DNA from: an uncultured Schlesneria sp.
Lineage (GTDB): Bacteria > Planctomycetota > Planctomycetia > Planctomycetales > Planctomycetaceae
Direction of reading: 5' to 3'
Assembly: GCA_903911795.1 (NCBI GenBank)
Contig: CAIWEX010000821.1
Coordinates: 1 to 53,023, forward strand
DNA length: 53,023 nucleotides
A model generated the notes under the pieces. It made no database searches and was not told where the DNA came from. It was given only the letters and a program-made list of their open reading frames with translations. Below are positions 40,981 to 48,836 of this stretch, one piece after another; position 1 is the stretch's first letter, and each line of letters opens with the position of its first letter. The position numbers and the translations under genes were made by a program.

Positions 40981-41142
40981 GTTTTTGACCACGAAGGTCA
41001 CGAAGAGCACGAAGGATGAAGCATCACAGAATGAAGCACGTGATCCTGGATACTCGCAGCCGTCGGTAAATCTCGAAGGTGTAACCGATCGCTCAATTGG
41101 AAAGCTCGTGGAATTCAAGCTTCGTGCTCTGCATTTGCCCGC
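40981..41142 (+). repeat. MITE-like element, longest copy B
   Basis: It has the intact left terminal block (40988-41020), the middle shared with copies A and C, and a degraded right arm (about 41116-41142, where TTCGTGCTCT is still recognisable). Joining its left part to the right part of copy C predicts an element of about 160 bp with 33-bp inverted ends and no coding capacity. Confidence 0.75.
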
Positions 41143-41998
41143 AGTAAACAACGGGCTTCCAATCAACACGCCAACACTTTGAACCACCAGCGACTGCGGG
41201 TCAAGTTGACCACCTCGTTCGGCGCTGATCGGAAACGATCTCGAACGCAATTTTTCGGTCTTTGCGTAACGCCCCGGCTATTTTGTGATCGAAGGTTTCA
41301 CACTCTTGCCGGGCCAGAGAATCAGGTGTGCGGAGAGCAGCGCCACGGCAAGGGTCATCCACGAAAACGGAAATCTCCACAGCACGCCGTCATCAGCAGC
41401 GCGAGCCCTGTTTTTCGTCGCCAGGTGTCGAAGAAACCTTTCATGATTGCGATGCTGACGGAGTTCTTGGGGAACGCTTGTGTTCAACGGGCCGCGGCGA
41501 TCAGTTTTCCATTGTCATACCGCTCGGCTCCGTGTGCAACGCTTTATTCTGCCTTATTTTGCGAAGGGCCAACAACTGCGTTTTGATGCTTTTGTTGACA
41601 CGAACGTATGCGACGGTTGAGGATCGTCGGAGACGACGTCTTGATCATATCGCACACCGCCAAGACGAACAAACAGATTGATCGGAACATCAAAAATGTG
41701 TCAACTCCGTCGCCGTCGCTTTGTTGCAGGGACAGTTGTTGTTGACGAATTTCCGAATAGGCTGCAGGCACGTCGCCACGGGTTTCCAGATCGAGAATGC
41801 CCCTGTCGGAATCGTGGATGACGGCGGGGTGGACCAGGCGCTGAAGCAGCGTCTGGGTTCACAAGAGGAACTTGGGGCACGCATACTACGATGTTGCCTC
41901 TCATAAACCCAGACATCCAAAGCGACGTCTGCGCCACCCCGCGCCACCCCGCCGCAAGAATCGTGATGATAGGTGGCTCCTTATACAATTCCAGCCCT

Positions 41999-42652
41999 TC
42001 AATCGACGTCATCCAGCGAATATCGCTTCAGGCTCTGCACGATATGGCGAGGTCTGCAAACGACGATACCGATGTCATCCCACAGGTCGCCGGACGGTAG
42101 GCGGACCATTTCGACCAGCTTCCTCGGCAGGACTACGAAATCGTGCCAAAGGTATTCGCGAAGAAATCGTTCCTTGCGGATGTAATTGCAGAAGCCATCG
42201 GTTGAGACCACGATCAGTCCCTGCGATGTGGGATGCGAAAAGCCGACCGGCTCTGCCTGTCCTGATCCCAGCAGTGGCTTGCGAATTTGTCGTTTCGTTA
42301 AGTTTTCAATGCCGCCGTCATGAACGAACCACGCCTGGCTGTCACCAACGCTGGCACCAATGATCCCCTGGACAGTCACCGCGAGCACGACACAGGTCGA
42401 TTCTCCATCGCCGATACGATGGTCAATCTGGTGCAGCAGCGAGCACCAGGCTGATTCGTCAAGATCGACGGATGCCGTCCCCTTCAGCTCCGCGATGACG
42501 GCTCGCGAAGCCTGTGCTCCATTTCCAATCCCACCCGCTCCATCTGCAACCGCAAGGACAACACCCCCTTCGAATTCAAAGACGGCAACGTGATCTTCGC
42601 ACTTTGATTTCGCAGCGACGGTCACCTGCGCTGTTTCGAATGATGCGATCAT
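41999..42652 (-). CDS. PP2C-family serine/threonine protein phosphatase
   Basis: The 217-residue protein is a compact PP2C domain. The metal-ligand motifs are visible in order: SKCEDHVAVFEF (Asp), VVLAVADGAGGIGNGAQASR (DG), GIIGASVGDSQAWFVHDGGI, LIVVSTDGFCNY (DG) and GDLWDDIGIVVCR (final DD). It removes phosphate from Ser/Thr residues of partner proteins in the cytoplasm. No Ser/Thr kinase is in the window. It is 267 bp downstream of the 1018-residue SUKH/ankyrin gene on the same strand, so the two may be co-transcribed. There is no clear ribosome binding site. The 267-bp gap shows nothing else. Confidence 0.92.
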   Translation of the reverse strand: MIASFETAQVTVAAKSKCEDHVAVFEFEGGVVLAVADGAGGIGNGAQASRAVIAELKGTASVDLDESAWCSLLHQIDHRIGDGESTCVVLAVTVQGIIGASVGDSQAWFVHDGGIENLTKRQIRKPLLGSGQAEPVGFSHPTSQGLIVVSTDGFCNYIRKERFLREYLWHDFVVLPRKLVEMVRLPSGDLWDDIGIVVCRPRHIVQSLKRYSLDDVD

Positions 42653-42919
42653 ATGGGCAGTCCAGTTCTTCCATTTTCCATTTCCGGCCCAAGGGGCTGT
42701 TCACCCTGCCGTTTACCCCGCCAACGGCGAACCGGATGGCAACTCGAACTGACCTTGTCGATGCGGTTGGGTAGCGGGGTCAGGAGCGAAGCGGATGGCC
42801 TCGTGAATGGCGGACGCGGTCACATCAAGCATTCCGGGCCTTCCGCAAAGCCTACAGACCCGGCCACCCTGCCGCGAACAGACCTGGTGTCGATGCGGGA
42901 TTTTCACGAACATACTCCA

Positions 42920-45900
42920 TCATTTCTCCAATTGAATTCTACGCAAAGCTGCCTCATGAGCGTCGAAGCCCTGTTCCAAGGCAGAACGGGCCGCTTCGAT
43001 CAGATCGTTGCGAGGAGAGGGTTGATAGGTTCGTTTCTTGATCGCTTTCTGAATGTCGAACTCAGAGACTTCCAGTGTCTCCCAGATCGGTTTCAGGTCA
43101 GGCCATTGCAGGATCGGAGCAAACAGGTATGTCGGCCAATTTGCACATCTCAAGTAATCTTGACGGGCAGATCGCATATCGTTGAATGTCACTTGCGGTC
43201 TTCGCACGTACAAGGTGAGTCGATAATGGCAGTCCTCACCATAGGCCTTTTCTACTCGAGTCACCGCAGGTGTCTGGATTTGAATCGTGATCATGATGTC
43301 AAGGTCCTGAGGCAGTTGGTCGGCGGCCGCTTTGAGAATCGCAATGCCTGCAGCGTCGGGTGATGGTTCTCCGGCAGGTGGTGGAATCTCATCCCTCCCT
43401 TCAAGAATTGGCAGACAGGAAAAGCCGAGTCCATGTTCCGCCCAGATGAATGCTGTGCGACGATACTTGTCTGCTTGATGTGGATCCGCGCCATGCTTGA
43501 TCAGCCACTTGACAGCATCCCGAGATCCATACTGCACGGCCAGATGGATCGGAGGAGCTCCGTCTTCGTTCACGGGAGCGTTAAAGTTGGTTCCCGCTTC
43601 AGCCAGTCGTTCCCACACGTCAGGGTGCTGCCAGACCTCGGGCGACTTCATCACCGCGGGCCAGAGGGAATGCGGTAGAACTTGCATCAATTCCCGAAAT
43701 CTCGCGATGTTCATCAACTGGTATCGCTCCCAGCTCTCTTTCAACTGCCGGGGCTTCAAGAGACGCTCGGCCAGCACGGCCTTTAACAGGTCCGTTTTCG
43801 CGTCCATCGTCAAGTAATCGACGACTGTCAAGGAGACATGAGCACCGTATTCCTGGTGTGTCTGGGATAGCTTTCCCCCAGCGTCCAACCACTTCTTCAG
43901 GCGTTCGAAGTTGTTATCTCGAATGGCAAGCAGCCATTCGGGAAGATTTGCATCCGGCCTCATCCCCAAGCCGTCAAGAAACTTGTTCACGGATCTGGCT
44001 GTGGGAATTCCCATTTCGAGGATCGAGTCGGCCGTCATTTTCAACATCTCGCCTGACATCGCTCGTGAAAATGACCCAAGGACAGATTTGAAGTCCATCG
44101 AGACCAACTGTCCTGCTTTTTTTCCTTCAGTAACAAGCATCAAAGTCGACGGTGCTGGTCGTCCCATGGGATCGACTGTCGTGAGACGACCTATCGGCAA
44201 TAAGAATGATGGAACAGATTCAGCCCGTGCCGATTCAATCTGTGCTTCAAGGCTGTCCGGGTTTTCGCCAGAATCGGTACCCGCGACAGCAAAGAATTTC
44301 ACGACGTCCATCGGGACCAGCATTCCGGAGCTTTTCGTAACCAGATGATTGGGGGTCGGCTTGCCTCCATTGGTTTCAAGAAGAAAATAACGGTACTCGG
44401 GCGGCAGAACAATCTGAAATCGCTGCTCCAATTGAGTCAGTTCATCGGACGTCAGTTTGCGGCCAGCATCTGTCCACACAATCCGTCCCGAGATGTCGTT
44501 CGTTTTTATGGAGGGTGACAAGGGCGGTTCATCGTCCCATAGGATTTCCAACCCGTGTTCTTCATCCCAGTCGATTGAAAAAAAGACTCGACCAACGACA
44601 CGTTCGTCGAGTGATTGCAGGGCGATCTGGCCACTTGAAACATGCTGAAGAATACTTTCAACGGTTACTTCACCGCTTAAGTCGTGCTCGTAATCCTCCA
44701 GTTCGAACTCGTCCATCTGCGACTCGTAGTTGCGGAAGCTGTCGACCAGTTGAAGTTGCCAGCCTGGCACCAATGTCTTCAGTTCCTGCTTCAAACGATC
44801 AACTCCAGAAAGCAGTTCTTTGAGGCAGTTCAGTTGTTTGGACGGGAATTCCAGTCGCAGCGAAAAACTCGACCAATCACAAGCTAGCACTGGATCTTCC
44901 CACGTGATGGAAGCCTGTCCACGCGATGACTGGAATTCGTATTCACCGAGGTCCTTCAATCGCTCATTGATGGCGGAGTCGCCAATCGGATCGACCGCAA
45001 TCAATTCAGCATGGTCAGCCAGAAACGTGTTCGTCTCAGAAATTGCAGTCTGCATTTCTGGTTCCAGTTCGGAGACCGGGCGACGTTTGTACGCCTTGTT
45101 GAGCTTCAACAGCTTGCGCTTGGTTGACTCGACATTCGGAACAGTTCCCGACCGGGCCGCCTTCTTCAGCTTCTTCTGGATTTCGTTCAAGTAGTCATGG
45201 ATTTTTGCGGCGTCATCAATCTGCACGGCGAGGTCCGATTGATGGGCACGTATCGCGTCGAGTTCCTGTAACCGCTTCTGGCGTGTATATCCTGCAATCG
45301 TCCGAGGATCACCGTGTCGTTTGAGATCCTGTTGAAGATCCAGAAGATTTGCCGTCACATATCGTTCCAGTTGTTGCGAGATTTCTTCGCGCGATTCGTG
45401 GTCGCCGGAGGAAGCCGATGCGGCCTCGTTCACGGGGGCTGACCTGGTCCAACCGTGTGCCGATGCCAGCTCTGGAAGGTTCTGGATCAGGTTGTCTCTC
45501 ATGTGGTTGATCAAGTCCGATCCTTTGAGGTTGCTGAGGCTGTTCAAAAGATCATCGGGGCCGCGTGCTTCGCCCAATTGAAAGACATCGAACGGATTGG
45601 CACTTCTGGCAGACCTGATGGCAGTGGCGATACGTGGTGCTCCGACTGTCTCCAGAGCCTTTGCGGTAAGTTCGATGCGGTCTTGTTGCTGTCCACCGAA
45701 CTCGTAAACAGAATGAGTGCGCCAATTGACGGGATCAACGCCATCACGGTTATCTTGCAGGAATTCTGCCACGATGAGCGTATTCAAGCCCGCAGGCGAA
45801 ATCAGCGGGCGAAACGTCTGGTAGCGATCCAGATGCGATAAGTTTCGCACGTATAACCCGGATAGCTCAGCCCACTCGGAATAGTTGCGCGCGTCCATGA

Positions 45901-45976
45901 AAGTGACCTCGATTTGAAGCAACGCGGGATTCGCTTGGCGAGACGACATGAGAAATGATTTGGACGGAACGCCCAT
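42920..45976 (-). CDS. Giant multidomain protein with SUKH (SMI1/KNR4) domain and ankyrin repeats
   Basis: The 1018-residue soluble protein appears to be a string of immunity-type domains. Residues about 27-165 (ELSGLYVRNLSHLDRYQTFR; ELTAKALETVGAPRIATAIR) recall DUF4375/DMP19. About 195-340 is charged and helical (coiled coil). About 345-485 is beta-rich, ending VFFSIDWDEEHGLEILWDDE, a DUF6985-like phrase. About 505-640 is a SUKH domain (LTQLEQRFQIVLPPEYRYFL, LETNGGKP). About 675-760 and 790-850 are ankyrin-like (PPIHLAVQYGSRDAVKWLIK, HGADPHQADKYRRTAF). The last 150 residues are unassigned. SUKH, DUF4375 and ankyrin domains occur in immunity proteins of polymorphic toxin systems, but no toxin gene is in view. 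An internal ATG at 45898 with GAGG upstream could be the true start. Confidence 0.75.
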   Translation of the reverse strand: MGVPSKSFLMSSRQANPALLQIEVTFMDARNYSEWAELSGLYVRNLSHLDRYQTFRPLISPAGLNTLIVAEFLQDNRDGVDPVNWRTHSVYEFGGQQQDRIELTAKALETVGAPRIATAIRSARSANPFDVFQLGEARGPDDLLNSLSNLKGSDLINHMRDNLIQNLPELASAHGWTRSAPVNEAASASSGDHESREEISQQLERYVTANLLDLQQDLKRHGDPRTIAGYTRQKRLQELDAIRAHQSDLAVQIDDAAKIHDYLNEIQKKLKKAARSGTVPNVESTKRKLLKLNKAYKRRPVSELEPEMQTAISETNTFLADHAELIAVDPIGDSAINERLKDLGEYEFQSSRGQASITWEDPVLACDWSSFSLRLEFPSKQLNCLKELLSGVDRLKQELKTLVPGWQLQLVDSFRNYESQMDEFELEDYEHDLSGEVTVESILQHVSSGQIALQSLDERVVGRVFFSIDWDEEHGLEILWDDEPPLSPSIKTNDISGRIVWTDAGRKLTSDELTQLEQRFQIVLPPEYRYFLLETNGGKPTPNHLVTKSSGMLVPMDVVKFFAVAGTDSGENPDSLEAQIESARAESVPSFLLPIGRLTTVDPMGRPAPSTLMLVTEGKKAGQLVSMDFKSVLGSFSRAMSGEMLKMTADSILEMGIPTARSVNKFLDGLGMRPDANLPEWLLAIRDNNFERLKKWLDAGGKLSQTHQEYGAHVSLTVVDYLTMDAKTDLLKAVLAERLLKPRQLKESWERYQLMNIARFRELMQVLPHSLWPAVMKSPEVWQHPDVWERLAEAGTNFNAPVNEDGAPPIHLAVQYGSRDAVKWLIKHGADPHQADKYRRTAFIWAEHGLGFSCLPILEGRDEIPPPAGEPSPDAAGIAILKAAADQLPQDLDIMITIQIQTPAVTRVEKAYGEDCHYRLTLYVRRPQVTFNDMRSARQDYLRCANWPTYLFAPILQWPDLKPIWETLEVSEFDIQKAIKKRTYQPSPRNDLIEAARSALEQGFDAHEAALRRIQLEK

Positions 45977-46035
45977 ATCTCATCACTCAACGGCTTCATT
46001 GACAAGTCGGAGCTTCAATGGGGCCAGCGTGGATG

Positions 46036-46075
46036 ACAGGTTCCTGGTTCTTGGTTCCTAGTTCTTGGTTGAAAA
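46036..46075 (+). repeat. GTTCTTGG minisatellite-like repeat, copy 2
   Basis: GACAGGTTCCTGGTTCTTGG then TTCCTAGTTCTTGGTTG, a degenerate array related to the reverse complement of 18998-19040. It lies in the 236-bp gap between the divergent SUKH and ABC genes, where TTCCTGGTTCTG is seen again at about 46111. Confidence 0.55.
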
Positions 46076-46212
46076 CGCTTCAATGGGACCACGCTTGTTT
46101 AGCGCGAATGACGTTCCTGGTTCTGACACTGGACGGCGGTTGGCCGTTCCCGGTAGCCTCGTGAGACATCCCGTCTGCGAGTTGGTATTGCATTTCGAAA
46201 ATGAGGCGCGAC

Positions 46213-47145
46213 ATGTTGGCTGTTGACGTACAAGATCTACGTGTACGGTATGGGCGGTTCGAAGCCGTGAAGGGAATCACTTTGGAGATTCCTGCCGGCG
46301 AAGTCTTCGGATTTATCGGTCCGAACGGAGCCGGCAAGTCGTCTACCATTCGAGTTCTGGCAACGCTGCAACCGACGTTTGAGGGTGATGCCCACATCAC
46401 CGGACTGGATGTTCGGTCCAAGCCGCATCTGGTTCGCGAGAAGATTGGTTATGTCCCTGACTTCTTCGGTGTGTACGAAGACCTGACCGCTCGCGAATAC
46501 CTGCACTTTTTTGCCGCCGCGTACCGGTTGCCCATTTCGAAGCGAAAAGGGGTTGTCGACGATGTGCTGCAACTCACGGATTTGACCCACAAGATCGATT
46601 CCGCCGTCGATTCGTTGTCGCGCGGGATGAAGCAGCGCCTGTCGCTGGCTCGTGTGCTGCTACACGATCCGGCCGTGCTGTTGCCGGATGAACCCGCTTC
46701 AGGACTCGACCCCAGGGCTCGCATTGAAATGCGGGAACTTCTCAAGGCCCTGAAGGAGATGGGGAAAACCATCCTGATTTCCAGTCACATTCTGCATGAA
46801 CTGGCTCAGTTGTGTACCCGGATCGGAATCATCGAAGCGGGCAAGATGGTGACGCAAGGTTCCGTCGCTGAAATCTATCGTGAGCTTGGAGTGCTGAAGA
46901 TCATCCACGTTCAGGTGGCCAATCAGACACCAGAGTTGATTGCCAGCCTGAAGGGGCTGAGCGGGATCACTCATGTCGAAGACCAAGCCGACAGAATTTC
47001 AATCCGCTTCGAGGAAGGGAGTATTGAAGTCGAGGACATTCACGACTTCATTCACAATCAGGGGGTCAGGATCCGGATGTTCCAGCCCGAAGTGATGGAT
47101 ATGGAAACCGCGTTCATGAAGCTGACAGAGGGGCAGACGGCGTGA
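46213..47145 (+). CDS. ABC transporter ATP-binding protein (ABC-2/NatA type)
   Basis: The 310-residue ATPase has Walker A GFIGPNGAGKSSTIRVLATL (about 36-55), a Q-loop region near GYVPDFFGVYEDL, the signature LSRGMKQRLSLARVLLHDPA and Walker B AVLLPDEPASGLDPRAR, then the switch His in ILISSHILHEL. The residue before the Walker B Asp is Pro instead of the usual Leu. The C-terminal 80 residues (about 230-310) are the accessory domain of the NatA/DrrA group. The ATG at 46213 has GAGG 6 nt upstream; an ATG at 46201 is less good. It overlaps the first permease gene by 4 bp (GTGA), so the three ABC genes form one operon. Confidence 0.93.
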   Translation: MLAVDVQDLRVRYGRFEAVKGITLEIPAGEVFGFIGPNGAGKSSTIRVLATLQPTFEGDAHITGLDVRSKPHLVREKIGYVPDFFGVYEDLTAREYLHFFAAAYRLPISKRKGVVDDVLQLTDLTHKIDSAVDSLSRGMKQRLSLARVLLHDPAVLLPDEPASGLDPRARIEMRELLKALKEMGKTILISSHILHELAQLCTRIGIIEAGKMVTQGSVAEIYRELGVLKIIHVQVANQTPELIASLKGLSGITHVEDQADRISIRFEEGSIEVEDIHDFIHNQGVRIRMFQPEVMDMETAFMKLTEGQTA

Positions 47146-48836
47146 CGCTTTTCGCGAAGATTCAGGGACTGCCACTGCTGACCAAAGACCTGATCGAGCA
47201 GGCAGCGCAGCGGCGCACCTACGTCTTGCGCGTCGCCTATGCCATCGTCTTGTATGCTGCAGCACTTTGGGTCTACGCAGACATCGCCGGTAATGGAGCG
47301 CAGGCGGGTATCACGAATCTGGGACGCGGGCAGAGCATGTTCGCCATGCTCATGAGAGTTCAAATGCTGGCGATTCTCATTCTGCTGCCAGGGATCACTT
47401 GTGGTGCAATTACCACCGAAAAGGAACGAGATACTCTGGGGTTGCTTTTGCTGACGAAACTGAGCCCCGTGACGATCGTACTCGAGAAATACTTCAGTCG
47501 ACTGGTCACGATGGGGACCTATCAGCTTTTGTCCTTGCCATTGTTCGCGATCACCTACGGGCTGGGAGGGGTAGAACTCGTTCAGATCATAGGGGCGATC
47601 TGGTGCCTGGCCTGCTTGACTGCGGTTGTCGGTGCGTGGAGTCTTTTTTGTTCTGTCTGGCATCGCACGACGGCAGGAGCGTTCATCAATGCGTATCTGA
47701 TGATGCCCGTGGCGATGATATTCCTCCCTGTCATGCGAGCAATCACGCTTGATTCGGTATTCGAGTTGCAAGCGATGACGATACCGATGATCATTGCCAC
47801 GGTTGTCTGGATCAACATGGCGACTGTTCATCTGGTCTCCCGAGCGTTTGTCCCGCCGCGAAATCTGCTGCTGGAATTCTTTCGGAGCCTGGATCGCTTC
47901 TTCGAAGAACTCAATTCACAAACAACCCATGGTATCGTACTGATCCGCGATCACGACACGGGACCATTGTTCAGTCCGATCGCATGGCGTGAAACGCGGA
48001 AGAAATCGCTGGGGACGTTTCGCTACCTGTTCCGTTTATTGGTCGTTCTTCAGGTTCCGCTGATACTGGCAATCAGTTGGACAATCACGGACCAACAACA
48101 GAATTCGTTTGATGGTCCGACAACTTTTTTTCTGACGGTTCTCTGGCCGATTTCTGCATTGGCGATTACGGTTCATGCGACAAGCGTGCTGGCTTCGGAG
48201 CGTTCTCGGCAGACGCTGGATGTTTTGCTGGTGACACCACTCACCCCACGGGAACTTGTAACGCAAAAGCTGGCGGGCGTTCAGCGACTGATTTATGTTG
48301 TCTCAGTCCCACTCGGTTCACTGCTGATTTTTCAGTGGGTTTGGACGAGCTACGTGCTTCAAGGCCTGGGTCAGGTCACGATGGCGCGTCTTCTACTTCG
48401 ATACGAAGTTCTTGGTATGGCCCTGGCGCTGGTTGTCTACCCGCGCGTGCTTCAATGGATTTCGTTTCAGATGGCCTTGCGGTTCAAGAATCAGACTCAG
48501 GCCATTCTGTTCACTATTTCGCTTGTCGTCGCGATCTGCCTATTGCCGTACGCCTGTACATATCTGGCGGTCCGCCATTTCAATCTTCCCTTGCTCGACG
48601 CACGCATCGACTGGATGACGTGGTTGAGTCCCGTACGAGTTCTGTTTTTTCGTCGCGTGGGCGAATTGTCGCTGACAGAACTGGGTAATTTCTATCTGGA
48701 AGACTGGAGGCCGATTATCGGGTTGTCATTGCATGCATTGGTCTTCGTCGCATTCTGGTGGATGTTGCGCTTCACGGCCATGTGCAGTTTTTCACGCATC
48801 ATGGGGCGAACGGAACCGCCGAAAGGAACCCGATGA
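47142..48836 (+). CDS. ABC-2 type permease 1, internally duplicated
   Basis: The 564-residue membrane protein has about 12 hydrophobic segments. It contains two copies of the motif that follows a transmembrane segment in this permease family: TTEKERDTLGLLLLTKL (about 88-104) and ASERSRQTLDVLLVTPLTPR (about 350-370), both of the form E-x-x-R-x-T-L-x-x-L-L-x-T-x-L. It therefore reads as two fused half-permeases of about six helices. It starts with GTG overlapping the ATPase stop. Substrate unknown; this group includes exporters and gliding/NatAB-like systems. Confidence 0.88.
   Translation: MTLFAKIQGLPLLTKDLIEQAAQRRTYVLRVAYAIVLYAAALWVYADIAGNGAQAGITNLGRGQSMFAMLMRVQMLAILILLPGITCGAITTEKERDTLGLLLLTKLSPVTIVLEKYFSRLVTMGTYQLLSLPLFAITYGLGGVELVQIIGAIWCLACLTAVVGAWSLFCSVWHRTTAGAFINAYLMMPVAMIFLPVMRAITLDSVFELQAMTIPMIIATVVWINMATVHLVSRAFVPPRNLLLEFFRSLDRFFEELNSQTTHGIVLIRDHDTGPLFSPIAWRETRKKSLGTFRYLFRLLVVLQVPLILAISWTITDQQQNSFDGPTTFFLTVLWPISALAITVHATSVLASERSRQTLDVLLVTPLTPRELVTQKLAGVQRLIYVVSVPLGSLLIFQWVWTSYVLQGLGQVTMARLLLRYEVLGMALALVVYPRVLQWISFQMALRFKNQTQAILFTISLVVAICLLPYACTYLAVRHFNLPLLDARIDWMTWLSPVRVLFFRRVGELSLTELGNFYLEDWRPIIGLSLHALVFVAFWWMLRFTAMCSFSRIMGRTEPPKGTR

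Larger units (their letters stand above)
39877..41998. other. Gene-poor repeat-rich region between the polysaccharide cluster and the PP2C gene
   Basis: About 2.1 kb without an intact gene. In order it holds a MITE-like left half (40263-40379), a GNAT fragment (40451-40645), two palindromes (40677-40711 and 40756-40811), a MITE-like right half (40810-40900) and a fuller MITE-like copy (40981-41142). From 41143 to 41998 short frames on the minus strand may be decayed coding sequence. A 10-bp tandem duplication (GCGCCACCCC twice) is at 41931-41950. Confidence 0.7.

Noticed and set aside
40263-41142. Repeats at 40.3-41.1 kb as a CRISPR array
   Set aside because: Repeat copies are long, incomplete and unequally spaced, with no short regular spacers and no cas genes in the window.
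41179-41586. Plus-strand frame of 135 codons
   Set aside because: No ribosome binding site, no domain, and a composition (Cys, Arg, Pro, Phe) typical of random frames.
41701-42012. Minus-strand frame of 103 codons overlapping the PP2C stop
   Set aside because: The start overlaps the phosphatase 3' end but the C-terminal third is Arg/Pro/Ser-rich and coding-like pieces lie in other phases, so an intact gene is not supported.
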